Assembly (NCBI GenBank): GCA_937952875.1
Contig: CALFDI010000346.1
Coordinates: 1 to 5,542 of the forward strand
Length of the DNA: 5,542 bases
Source: an uncultured Verrucomicrobiales bacterium
GTDB lineage: Bacteria > Verrucomicrobiota > Verrucomicrobiia > Verrucomicrobiales > Akkermansiaceae
Direction of reading: 5' to 3'
The stretch's first letter is position 1. Each line of letters begins with the position of its first letter. Under the pieces are notes generated by a model. That model did not search any database. It was not told the DNA's origin and saw only the letters and a program-made list of their open reading frames with translations. This document shows, piece after piece, positions 1 to 5,542 of this stretch. A program made the position numbers and the translations under genes.

Positions 1-573
1 AGCTTCAGGAAGATTCGTCATCCCTATGACATCGAATCCCATTTGACGATTCGCATGGCTCTCAGCCTTAGTGGAAAAGGCAGGTCCATCCATATTCACA
101 TACGTGCCACCATCATGCACCTTAGCCCCATGAGCAGAGGCAGCGTCTTTTAAAATACTACGAAGCCCAGCACTCACAGGCTCGCCGAAAGCTACGTGAG
201 CGACGATGCCATGACCAAAGAATGTGTGCTCACGGCGCGAACTCATCCGATCAAAAAACTGATCGGTGAGAACAATATCGCGCGGCGCATAGTCTTCCTT
301 AAGGCTACCAACGGCTCCCACGCCCATGACAAATCTGACCCCAAGGCTACGGAGAGCCCAGATATTCGCACGATGATTGATCTCGTGAGGCAGTATTCTA
401 TGTCCACGCGCATGCCGCGGGAGGAACCATATTTGCCGACCATCGAGAGTGCCGCCGATGAGGTCATCAGATGGGTCTCCGAAGGGTGTCGTGATTCTTT
501 TTTCCTCCGTTTTTTCAAACCCATCGATTTCATAGAGACCACTTCCTCCGATCACACCTATTGCTGCATCCAT
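1..573 (-). CDS. mtnP: S-methyl-5'-thioadenosine phosphorylase (MTAP), 5' part, cut by window start
   Basis: The enzyme cleaves 5'-methylthioadenosine with phosphate to adenine and 5-methylthioribose-1-phosphate. This removes the by-product of polyamine synthesis and feeds methionine salvage in the cytosol. I translated the first 191 codons by hand from the minus strand. The protein opens with the family's GGSGLY loop (residues 9-14), then PRHARGH (52-58) and PHEINHRANIWAL (62-74). Later come GVGAVGSL (84-91), REHTFFG (114-120), GPAFSTKAES (163-172) and GMTNLPEA (184-191). The pattern is that of bacterial MTAP rather than trimeric PNP, although the C-terminal residues that separate adenine-specific from hypoxanthine-specific enzymes lie outside the window. 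The family is usually about 285-300 aa, so roughly a third is missing. The ATG at 573-571 is well supported, because an in-frame TAG lies seven codons upstream with no other start between. No Shine-Dalgarno sequence precedes it. One oddity is Ala57... more exactly Ala at residue 55, where the phosphate-binding RHG motif usually has Gly. Confidence 0.93.
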   Translation of the reverse strand, partial: MDAAIGVIGGSGLYEIDGFEKTEEKRITTPFGDPSDDLIGGTLDGRQIWFLPRHARGHRILPHEINHRANIWALRSLGVRFVMGVGAVGSLKEDYAPRDIVLTDQFFDRMSSRREHTFFGHGIVAHVAFGEPVSAGLRSILKDAASAHGAKVHDGGTYVNMDGPAFSTKAESHANRQMGFDVIGMTNLPEA

Positions 574-588
574 GACGGTAACGTGAGC

Positions 589-594
589 ATTCTA
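589..594 (-). promoter_or_regulatory. possible -10 element for mtnP
   Basis: Read on the minus strand these bases are TAGAAT, five of six matching the sigma-70 -10 consensus, about 16 bp upstream of the mtnP ATG. No good -35 hexamer sits at 16-18 bp; the nearest T-rich stretch is around 611-616. This would give a very short leader. It is a weak call, made mainly because the divergent gap must hold a promoter for mtnP. Confidence 0.2.
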
Positions 595-599
595 GGACT

Positions 600-633
600 C
601 AGTGGCGAGGGCAAAAGTCACCTTGCCTCACTG
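600..633. other. bulged inverted repeat in the mtnP/yafK-like divergent gap
   Basis: CAGTG at 600-604 pairs with CACTG at 629-633. Inside it, GGGCAA (609-614) pairs with TTGCCT (623-628) using one G-T pair. The left arm has a 4-nt bulge (605-608) and the loop is 8 nt (615-622). The element fills the middle of the 93-bp region between two divergent genes. It could be an operator, a leader hairpin for either transcript, or chance. It lacks an immediately adjacent T run, the nearest starting about 17 nt later at 650, so it is not a standard terminator. Confidence 0.25.
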
Positions 634-666
634 TCTGTGTTCTACTAGGTTTTTTCTTATAACAAC

Positions 667-1428
667 ATGAAACGCTTCGTCACACTGCCTGCCCTTTTAG
701 GAGGTCTCTTTCTGACCACCTTGTTCTTTTTTTCAAATTCCATCATCCACTACGCCCGCGTCTCTATGAGTGCTAACTATGCGAACGGGCAAAAACGCGC
801 AGCAGACGTCGCTCAACGTGTCACACCCGCACTCAAAAGGGATTTAAAAGCGCTCGGACTCACCTTTGGATCACCAGTCTTTATCCGATCATTCAAAGAG
901 GAAATGGAACTCGAAGTCTGGGTGCAAGAGCCACGGAAAAAGACATTTAAGCTCTTCCGCACCTACCCCATCGTCCGCTCGTCAGGAGTCCTCGGGCCGA
1001 AGTATGCTGAGGGAGACAAGCAAGTCCCAGAAGGTTTCTACTTCGTCAAAAAGAGTCAACTCAACCCCGCTTCGCGCTATCACCTCGCTTATAACATCGG
1101 GTATCCCAACACTTACGATAAAGCCCGTAAGAGAACAGGCTCATTCATCATGGTGCATGGGAGTAATGTCAGCATCGGATGCCTCGCTATGAGTGATCCG
1201 AAAATTGAAGAAATCTATACTCTCTGTGCTGCGGCGCTGCAGAACGGCCAGTCATTCTTCCGACACCATAGCTTCCCGTTTCGGATGTCTGATGAACGAA
1301 TGGCTGCGGCGACGAAGCATTCAGAATACACATTTTGGCAAAATCTTAAACAAGGCTACGACGCCTTTGAACAAACGAAGCGCCCACCAAACGTAAAAGT
1401 GAAGAACCGTAATTACGTCTTCAATTAA
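667..1428 (+). CDS. dpaA: YkuD-fold murein enzyme of the YafK/DpaA (LdtF) type
   Basis: The 253-aa protein has an N-terminal hydrophobic segment (about residues 5-27, with basic Lys2-Arg3 before it). This suggests a signal anchor or signal peptide leading to the periplasm. The YkuD catalytic region is intact: the motif MVHGSNVSIGCLAM (162-175) carries the conserved His164 and nucleophile Cys172. Flanking blocks match what I recall of E. coli YafK: GSPVFIRSFKEE (68-79), SSGVLGPKYAEGD (105-117), PEGFY (121-125), YNIGYPNTYD (142-151), FPFRM (203-207) and the tail KQGYDAFEQTKRPP (228-241). In E. coli this protein hydrolyses the bond between diaminopimelate in peptidoglycan and the outer-membrane lipoprotein Lpp, rather than making crosslinks. 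Whether the substrate here is Lpp-like is unknown. Compared with E. coli YafK, the stretch before the conserved core is longer and the C-terminal tail is shorter. The ATG at 667 follows an A/T-rich stretch without a Shine-Dalgarno sequence. The gene appears monocistronic, with divergent mtnP upstream and a convergent gene downstream. Confidence 0.88.
   Translation: MKRFVTLPALLGGLFLTTLFFFSNSIIHYARVSMSANYANGQKRAADVAQRVTPALKRDLKALGLTFGSPVFIRSFKEEMELEVWVQEPRKKTFKLFRTYPIVRSSGVLGPKYAEGDKQVPEGFYFVKKSQLNPASRYHLAYNIGYPNTYDKARKRTGSFIMVHGSNVSIGCLAMSDPKIEEIYTLCAAALQNGQSFFRHHSFPFRMSDERMAAATKHSEYTFWQNLKQGYDAFEQTKRPPNVKVKNRNYVFN
1401..1422. other. imperfect hairpin at the convergent gene junction
   Basis: GAAGA (1401-1405) pairs with TCTTC (1418-1422), and CGT (1408-1410) with ACG (1415-1417). 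There is a 2-nt bulge on the left and an AATT loop. The core CGTAATTACG is a perfect 10-bp palindrome. It lies in the last codons of the murein enzyme gene, just before its stop at 1426-1428, where two transcripts converge with a 15-bp gap. No U tract follows in either direction, so if it terminates transcription it is not a typical intrinsic terminator. Since it is inside coding sequence it may be coincidental. Confidence 0.2.
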
Positions 1429-1443
1429 CGACTCCTCTCCTAA

Positions 1444-1803
1444 CTACGCGAGCGCATCTTTCCACTCAGCTTCTTGGAAACCCACAAGAGCTTTGTCTTT
1501 GTCCAGATCGACAAGAAACGGTCGCTTCACGAGATTCCCCTCGCTCGCCATCATCTCTAACTGCTCCATCTCACTGAGATGAGGCAAGAGATCCTTCAGG
1601 CCGAGCTGCCTGTATGTCTGACCTGATGAATTGAATAATTTAGACACCTTCCCATCGTAGCAGCGCAAGGCCAATTGTAGCTCATCCATCGTCGGCGGAG
1701 TTTCACGGATAGGTCTCACCTCTACTTCCACACCGGCCAATGATAGCCACACCTCAGCCTTCTTACACGTGCTACAGCCACTGTAACTATACATGATCAT
1801 CAT
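1444..1803 (-). CDS. ArsC/Spx-family thioredoxin-fold protein with CxxC
   Basis: This 119-aa cytosolic protein begins with a strand followed by YSGCSTCKKA (residues 7-16). That is the N-terminal CxxC (Cys10, Cys13) typical of the arsenate-reductase-related (ArsC/Spx/MgsR/YffB) family. Further family blocks are PIRETPPT (31-38), LFNSSGQTYRQLGLK (56-70), LVKRPFLVD (91-99, with the conserved Arg94) and VGFQEAEW (107-114). The family includes true glutaredoxin-dependent arsenate reductases, the RNA-polymerase-binding Spx regulators of Firmicutes, and many members of unknown activity. The sequence alone does not place this one, and Spx-like function is unlikely outside Firmicutes. It is the last gene of the probable operon with chrA, 48 bp downstream. 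That suggests a thiol-dependent role in oxyanion or oxidative stress handling, which is inference. The start could be Met1 (1803), Met2 (1800) or Met4 (1794). None has a Shine-Dalgarno sequence; the bases just upstream read TTTCCCCC. Confidence 0.82.
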   Translation of the reverse strand: MMIMYSYSGCSTCKKAEVWLSLAGVEVEVRPIRETPPTMDELQLALRCYDGKVSKLFNSSGQTYRQLGLKDLLPHLSEMEQLEMMASEGNLVKRPFLVDLDKDKALVGFQEAEWKDALA

Positions 1804-1851
1804 GGGGGAAATTCTATTTCAACTCAGCGCCTAGCGTCTACTCATTTAAAA

Positions 1852-3009
1852 TTACGAATTCCCCAGTATGACACCGAGTCCTGACACGAGAAGAACGAGC
1901 GCCCAGACAGGAACCCACTTTTTATATAAAATAATCGCACAGCCTACTGCAACCCAGAGCGGCCAGCTAGTGAGAGAAAAGCTCCCTTTTAAAAGACCGA
2001 ATACCACTGCCGCTAGGAGACCGACAACGGCCGCCCCCGCCCCAGCTACAGCTCCAGGAGCCCACGCCTGTTTACGAAGCCACGCTCTCTGCGGCAGCAT
2101 CGCTGAGAGCAGGAGAAGACCAGGGAGGAATATCGCAATCGTGCCGCACACTGCGCCAACCCACCCTCCCCCAGCCCCGCCAATAAATGCGCCAAAGGTA
2201 AAGACTGGCCCAGGCACGGCCTGAGTCGCCCCGTATCCCGCTAGAAATGTCTCTTCATGAATTAGACCTGTCTCCACCACACCTGTCTCTAATAACGGCA
2301 TCACCACGTGCCCGCCACCGAAGACGAGCGCCCCAGCTTGATAAATCGCAGCCATTAATTCACCAAAAGCCCCGCCGATAACAAAAAACGACACCCCTAG
2401 TAAAAGCAGAAAAATAACTCCGCAGACCATCCCGACGCCACGCGACCCTGAAGCCTCTCCGCTCTCCCCTGCAGAGGAGCCTTTCAAATAACGTGCACCA
2501 AACAGCCCACCTAATAAAATAACGCCGATCTGCATTAGCGGATATGGAAACACTATCATTAACAGAGCTGACACCACCGCAAGCGCGGCTGTCGAAACGC
2601 TCGGACAGAGCGTCCTCCCCAGCTGATACGTTGCTAAAGTCACCACAGCAAGAGTCACAGCCCCGAGCCCTAGAGCAGCACCGCTCACCCATTCACCAGA
2701 AAAGTCTGCCCAAAAAACTCCTAACAACCCCATGACTAGTGCCGACGGCAGTGTAAACCCAAGCCACGCCGCAATCAGCCCCGCCCAGCCTCCACGCTCT
2801 CGACCAATGGCCGCACCTAGCTGACTACTCGCAGGTCCAGGTAGCAACTGACAGAGTGCTAGTAGTTCATGGAATACCGACTCACTGATCCACTTACGCT
2901 TTTCGACATATTCTTTTTGGAAAAATCCCAGATGAGCGACTGGACCGCCAAAGCTGGTCAGCCCCAACTTCAGAGCGACAAAAAAACATTCAAAAAAACG
3001 AGTGATCAT
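1852..3009 (-). CDS. chrA: chromate transporter, two-domain CHR family
   Basis: The 385-aa inner-membrane protein has about ten or more hydrophobic segments and the duplicated architecture of long-chain ChrA. In the N-terminal CHR domain, TSFGGPVAHLGFF (18-30) and LCQLLPGPASSQLGAAIGRERGG (starting at 52) are signature motifs. The C-terminal domain repeats them as VFGGGHVVMPLL (229-240) and ATQAVPGPVFTFGAFIG (261-277). A small polar, Gly/Ser-rich linker (about 176-193) separates the halves. Characterised ChrA proteins expel chromate, driven by the proton-motive force; some relatives may act on sulfate or other oxyanions, so the substrate is inferred from family. The length is typical (about 380-400 aa) and both halves look intact. 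The start at 3009 lies 4 bp after the stop of the DCC-family gene, which implies co-transcription and possibly translational coupling. No chrB or other recognisable regulator is in the window. Confidence 0.93.
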   Translation of the reverse strand: MITRFFECFFVALKLGLTSFGGPVAHLGFFQKEYVEKRKWISESVFHELLALCQLLPGPASSQLGAAIGRERGGWAGLIAAWLGFTLPSALVMGLLGVFWADFSGEWVSGAALGLGAVTLAVVTLATYQLGRTLCPSVSTAALAVVSALLMIVFPYPLMQIGVILLGGLFGARYLKGSSAGESGEASGSRGVGMVCGVIFLLLLGVSFFVIGGAFGELMAAIYQAGALVFGGGHVVMPLLETGVVETGLIHEETFLAGYGATQAVPGPVFTFGAFIGGAGGGWVGAVCGTIAIFLPGLLLLSAMLPQRAWLRKQAWAPGAVAGAGAAVVGLLAAVVFGLLKGSFSLTSWPLWVAVGCAIILYKKWVPVWALVLLVSGLGVILGNS

Positions 3010-3013
3010 ATCT

Positions 3014-3445
3014 TTAGGGTAGTCTCTTAGTTTTTAAATTATCTGACAGTGTGCAGGGCTGCCTTCTAGCGAACCATCGGAACCGATTCTGAGCGATCAG
3101 ATCATACAGCTTATCGCGGAATGATCGTGGAAAGAGTTTAAGAAGTCTCAGCAAGTGCAACACACCTCCTAAGTCCTCTCCCAGAGCAATCACTGAGCCA
3201 GACTTTGTAAAAACCTCCTCCGATGGACCTTCAAAATCTCTGACATAGATCACAGAATCGAGAGAATCATCGAATAGACCTCGCTCACGCGCATTCGCAG
3301 CAGTCTCGCCCTGCAAGGAGCCGAATTTCAGCAGATCTCGCCTGTCAAAAAAATTCAGGTAAGACACGACGCCAACGCAGAGAAGGCAATCGCCATCTAC
3401 AAAAAGCACAGTGTCCATCTCCATATCAAAAAGATTCCCCATCAT
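3014..3445 (-). CDS. DCC-family (DUF393) thiol-disulfide oxidoreductase
   Basis: The protein is small (143 aa from the first ATG) and carries the family-defining N-terminal DGDCLLC (residues 17-23, redox Cys20 and Cys23) after a hydrophobic beta strand VLFVD. The typical C-terminal block RFRWFARRQPC follows at about 122-132. The thioredoxin-like DCC family (YuxK-type) is named for the Asp-Cys-x-x-Cys motif. Its substrates are largely undefined, so a specific function cannot be given. It is the promoter-proximal gene of the probable operon with chrA and the ArsC-like gene. The start is ambiguous: Met1 (3445), Met2 (3442), Met8 (3424) and Met10 (3418) all precede the first beta strand. The later starts give a length closer to the usual N-terminus of the family, and a GGGGA sits 11 nt before Met8. 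I keep the longest form for lack of proof. The longest form does not overlap radC if radC begins at 3492. Confidence 0.85.
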   Translation of the reverse strand: MMGNLFDMEMDTVLFVDGDCLLCVGVVSYLNFFDRRDLLKFGSLQGETAANARERGLFDDSLDSVIYVRDFEGPSEEVFTKSGSVIALGEDLGGVLHLLRLLKLFPRSFRDKLYDLIAQNRFRWFARRQPCTLSDNLKTKRLP

Positions 3446-3448
3446 TGC

Positions 3449-3476
3449 TTTTCACGCAACCACGGATACCTATACT
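3449..3476 (+). promoter_or_regulatory. probable sigma-70-type promoter of radC-polX
   Basis: TTTTCA (3449-3454, four of six to TTGACA) is separated by 16 bp from TATACT (3471-3476, five of six to TATAAT). Transcription would start near 3483, leaving a leader of about 9 nt before the radC ATG at 3492. This placement also argues against the longer radC reading frame from 3411, whose start would lie upstream of the promoter. I did not find an equally good promoter on the opposite strand for the DCC-chrA operon. Confidence 0.4.
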
Positions 3477-3486
3477 TCGCCCGTGG
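3460..3486. promoter_or_regulatory. inverted repeat flanking the radC -10 element (candidate operator)
   Basis: CCACGG (3460-3465) and CCGTGG (3481-3486) are perfect 6-bp inverted repeats, spaced by 15 bp, centred on the TATACT -10 element. Half-site centres are 21 bp apart, about two helical turns, which suits a dimeric repressor. A 6-bp match in a gap this short arises by chance fairly often (order of one in ten), so this remains a candidate only. Confidence 0.25.
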
Positions 3487-3491
3487 CTAGA

Positions 3492-4175
3492 ATGATACAT
3501 GATCTCCCCAGTGATGAGAGGCCCCGTGAAAAGCTTCTCGCTCATGGCGCGGCTGCCTTGAGCAATGCGGAGCTTCTTGCCATATTCATACGCACTGGAC
3601 TCCCGGGGAAAAGCGCCATTGAGATCGCGACGGAGCTTTTACAATCTGCCGACTCCCTCACCGCACTCCGCCAACTCGATGCCTCTCACCTCGCCAGTCA
3701 GGACGGGCTCGGTCCGGCGAAGGCTGCTCAGATCGTCGCTGCATTCGAGCTAGGCTACCGTGCGACTCAAGAGCACCTTAAGAGCATCCCTCTCACGATT
3801 GCGCCACAGATCTATGAATTCGCCTCACAGCGCCTCGCCGGCATGAGAAAAGAATCACTTCAAGTTATCTGTCTCAATAGTCGAGGTAAGTTCTCCTCCA
3901 TGCACGAGATCAGTCGCGGGACCATTGATATGACCATCGCACATCCACGCGATATTCTACAGCCAGTCATTTCCCATAACGCAGCCTCATTCATCGTCAT
4001 TCATAATCACCCCTCGGGCGAGCCACTCCCCAGCAGAGCTGACGATTCCTTCACAGAGACTCTCGTCGAAGCCGCAAAACTCATGGAAGTCCCCCTCGTC
4101 GATCACATGATCATCGGCAGACCTCTCGATGGGTGCTCTCCCTACTACTCCTACGCACAAGCGCTCAAACTCTAA
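3492..4175 (+). CDS. radC: RadC family JAB/MPN+ domain protein
   Basis: This is a 227-aa protein of usual RadC length. It begins with the family's typical MIHDLPSDERPREKLL (residues 1-16) and ALSNAELLAIFIRTG (22-36). A helix-hairpin-helix-like segment (DGLGPAKAAQIVAAFELG, 71-88) follows. The JAMM metalloprotease-like domain is next: LNSRGK (128-133), Glu139 within HEISRGT, HPRDILQPVI (151-160), then HNHPSGEPLPSRADD (171-185). His171, His173, Ser181 and Asp184 fit HxHx7Sx2D, so the zinc site looks intact. RadC was named for a supposed DNA-repair role that was later withdrawn, and its biochemical activity is unknown. The reading frame extends upstream to an ATG at 3411. I chose 3492 because family homology begins there, the 27 extra residues have no conserved feature, and the longer form would overlap the start of the divergent gene. 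polX follows after 16 bp. Confidence 0.93.
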   Translation: MIHDLPSDERPREKLLAHGAAALSNAELLAIFIRTGLPGKSAIEIATELLQSADSLTALRQLDASHLASQDGLGPAKAAQIVAAFELGYRATQEHLKSIPLTIAPQIYEFASQRLAGMRKESLQVICLNSRGKFSSMHEISRGTIDMTIAHPRDILQPVISHNAASFIVIHNHPSGEPLPSRADDSFTETLVEAAKLMEVPLVDHMIIGRPLDGCSPYYSYAQALKL

Positions 4176-4191
4176 CACATCACTCACACTC

Positions 4192-5542
4192 ATGACTCGC
4201 GAAGACCTCGCCATCGTTCTAGATGACATCGCCCTCCTGCTCGAACTCAAAGGAGAAAATCACTTTAAAACACGTGCCTACCGCAATGGAGCTGAAATCG
4301 TGCGAAGCCACGAAGATGATATGCTCGAGCGCGCTAAGAATGATGATTTAAAAGGCATCAAGGGCATTGGCGATGCGTTACAGCAGAAGCTGCACGAACT
4401 CGCATCAACAGGAAAACTCGAATTCTACGAAAAACTCCGTAGTGAATTCCCGCCCACCCTTTTTGATCTATTCGACCTTCAGGGACTCGGCCCTAAGAAA
4501 ATAAAAGCCCTCTACGACAAACTCGACATCGACTCCATCGACACGCTAAAAGCCGCGGCTGAAGACGGCAGGATCGCTGAACTGTCAGGCTTCGGAAAGA
4601 AGACATCCGAAAAAATCCTCTCCGCGATCGAGCAGAAAGCTGCTTTTTCTGATCGTTTTAGACTCGGAGATGTGACGCCCATCGTAGAGAGCATGCTCGA
4701 TCTATTACGAGACCATCCTGCCACTAGCCGTGTCGCCACAGCTGGATCTTACCGCAGAGGGAAGGAGACGCTGCATGACTTAGACTTTCTCGTCGCCACG
4801 AAGGAGCCTAAAACACTTACAGACTTTTTTGTCAGCCTCCCAGACATCATCGATGTTATAGCACATGGAGACACGAAGGCATCGGTGAGATTAGAAAACG
4901 GACTACAGTGCGATTTACGAGCCGTTAGTAATTCAGAATTCCCCTTCGCGCTCCAATACTTCAGCGGCAGCAAAGAGCACAACGTCGCTCTGCGTTCTCT
5001 CGCGCTGAAACAAAAGCTCACACTAAATGAATACGGCCTCACACCAATCGATGGATCAGACATCGAAGCCCCCACACCTCAGATCCATGAAGAGTCTCAG
5101 ATATATAGCACTCTAGGACTCGACTACATAGAACCAGAACTACGAGAGAACCGTGGAGAAATAGAAGCCGCCTCTGAAGGCACCCTCCCCCGCCTTGTCG
5201 AACTCGAAAATCTACGCGGCACATTTCACAATCACACCACTGCATCTGATGGGAAAAACACCCTCGAAGAAATGGCGGATGCTGCCGCTGACCATGGATT
5301 AAGCTATCTCGGCATCGCCGATCACTCGAAATCATCCTTTCAGGCGAATGGGCTCGATGAAGAACGTCTTCTTGCTCAGATCGACGCGATTCGTGAGTTA
5401 AATAAAAACCGCGATGATATCCACGTCTTTGCTGGATCTGAAGTCGATATTTTAAAAGACGGTAGCCTCGACTTCTCCGACGACATCCTTGCTCAACTCG
5501 ACTACTGCGTCGCTAGTGTTCACAATGCCATGACTCTCTCAG
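4192..5542 (+). CDS. polX: family X DNA polymerase with PHP domain, 3' end cut by window
   Basis: The open frame runs 450 codons without a stop to the window edge; bacterial PolX proteins are about 570-580 aa, so roughly 120 residues are missing. The N-terminal 8-kDa-like domain includes FKTRAYRNGA (25-34). Helix-hairpin-helix motifs follow: IKGIGDALQQKL (56-67), LQGLGPKKIKAL (96-107) and LSGFGKKTSEKI (131-142). The nucleotidyltransferase site is GSYRRGKETLHDLDFLV (185-201), with Asp196 and Asp198 as metal ligands and Asp241 in LQCDLRAV as the third. Thus polymerase chemistry looks intact. A PHP domain starts near 341 with FHNHTTASDG (345-354; His346, His348, Asp353). It continues with ADHSKSS (376-382; His378), GSEVDILKDGSLD (415-427; Glu417) and ASVHN (441-445; His444). 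Characterised bacterial PolX fills short gaps in base excision repair, with PHP-dependent 3'-5' exonuclease activity. The ATG at 4192 lies 16 bp after radC with no Shine-Dalgarno sequence, so the two are probably co-transcribed. Confidence 0.94.
   Translation, partial: MTREDLAIVLDDIALLLELKGENHFKTRAYRNGAEIVRSHEDDMLERAKNDDLKGIKGIGDALQQKLHELASTGKLEFYEKLRSEFPPTLFDLFDLQGLGPKKIKALYDKLDIDSIDTLKAAAEDGRIAELSGFGKKTSEKILSAIEQKAAFSDRFRLGDVTPIVESMLDLLRDHPATSRVATAGSYRRGKETLHDLDFLVATKEPKTLTDFFVSLPDIIDVIAHGDTKASVRLENGLQCDLRAVSNSEFPFALQYFSGSKEHNVALRSLALKQKLTLNEYGLTPIDGSDIEAPTPQIHEESQIYSTLGLDYIEPELRENRGEIEAASEGTLPRLVELENLRGTFHNHTTASDGKNTLEEMADAAADHGLSYLGIADHSKSSFQANGLDEERLLAQIDAIRELNKNRDDIHVFAGSEVDILKDGSLDFSDDILAQLDYCVASVHNAMTLS

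Noticed and set aside
243..542. 99-aa minus-strand frame overlapping mtnP
   Set aside because: Out-of-frame shadow of mtnP; the mtnP frame carries all the conserved motifs.
196..648. 150-aa open frame on the plus strand opposite mtnP
   Set aside because: It lies antisense to the conserved mtnP coding sequence and runs into the intergenic region; its translation shows no recognisable domain.
600..656. Inverted repeat at 600-633 plus T run at 650-655 as an intrinsic terminator
   Set aside because: The T run begins about 17 nt after the stem, and there is no gene upstream on the plus strand whose transcript would need to end there.
866..1396. Two plus-strand frames (866-1192 and 1193-1396) within the murein enzyme gene
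   Set aside because: Shifted-frame shadows; Ser/Arg-rich low-information translations with no independent support.
1868..2735. Plus-strand frames at 1868-2224 and 2544-2735 and a minus-strand frame at 2360-2692 inside chrA
   Set aside because: Shadows of chrA, whose frame contains the duplicated CHR motifs across the whole span.
3411..3491. Extended N-terminus of radC starting at 3411
   Set aside because: The extra 27 residues are not RadC-like, would overlap the divergent DCC-family gene antisense, and would start upstream of the likely promoter at 3449-3476.
3987..4250. 87-aa minus-strand frame across the radC/polX junction
   Set aside because: Antisense to both the conserved RadC JAMM domain and the PolX N-terminus; Ser/Arg-rich with no family resemblance.
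4512..5335. Three minus-strand frames opposite polX (4512-4739, 4749-5075, 5039-5335)
   Set aside because: Antisense shadows of polX; the plus frame is open and matches polymerase and PHP motifs throughout.

Overview
The window reads as an ordinary bacterial chromosome segment with seven protein-coding genes packed closely together. The two outermost genes are cut by the window edges. I see no RNA gene, mobile element, CRISPR array, phage gene or long repeat. The gene set (bacterial-type PolX with a PHP domain, RadC, MTA phosphorylase, a YafK/DpaA-type murein enzyme, a two-domain ChrA) points to a Gram-negative-type bacterium. Mid-range GC, abundant CTC leucine codons and the near absence of Shine-Dalgarno sequences make me lean towards the Verrucomicrobiota (Opitutae/Puniceicoccales-like). 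That placement is a guess from general impression, not a search result.

Layout. Positions 1-573 (minus strand) hold the first 191 codons of mtnP, the 5'-methylthioadenosine phosphorylase of methionine salvage. A 93-bp divergent intergenic region with a bulged inverted repeat separates it from a plus-strand gene at 667-1428. That gene encodes a membrane-anchored YkuD-fold protein very like E. coli YafK (DpaA/LdtF). It runs convergently, with only 15 bp between stop codons, into a minus-strand cluster of three genes. In transcription order these are a DCC-family (DUF393) thiol-disulfide oxidoreductase (3445-3014), the chromate transporter ChrA (3009-1852) and an ArsC/Spx-family CxxC protein (1803-1444). 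The tight spacing (4 bp, then 48 bp) suggests one operon. Two small thiol-redox proteins therefore flank an oxyanion transporter.

From a short divergent region (3446-3491), radC (3492-4175) reads on the plus strand. After 16 bp it is followed by polX (4192 to beyond the window end), a family X DNA polymerase with helix-hairpin-helix and PHP nuclease modules. radC and polX are probably co-transcribed and form a DNA-maintenance pair.

The most interesting points are the DCC-ChrA-ArsC-like cassette, the lack of a recognisable Shine-Dalgarno sequence at all seven starts, the DpaA-type enzyme in a possibly non-enterobacterial host, and a small inverted repeat bracketing the likely radC -10 element. 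I did not find convincing evidence of a wholly new system.
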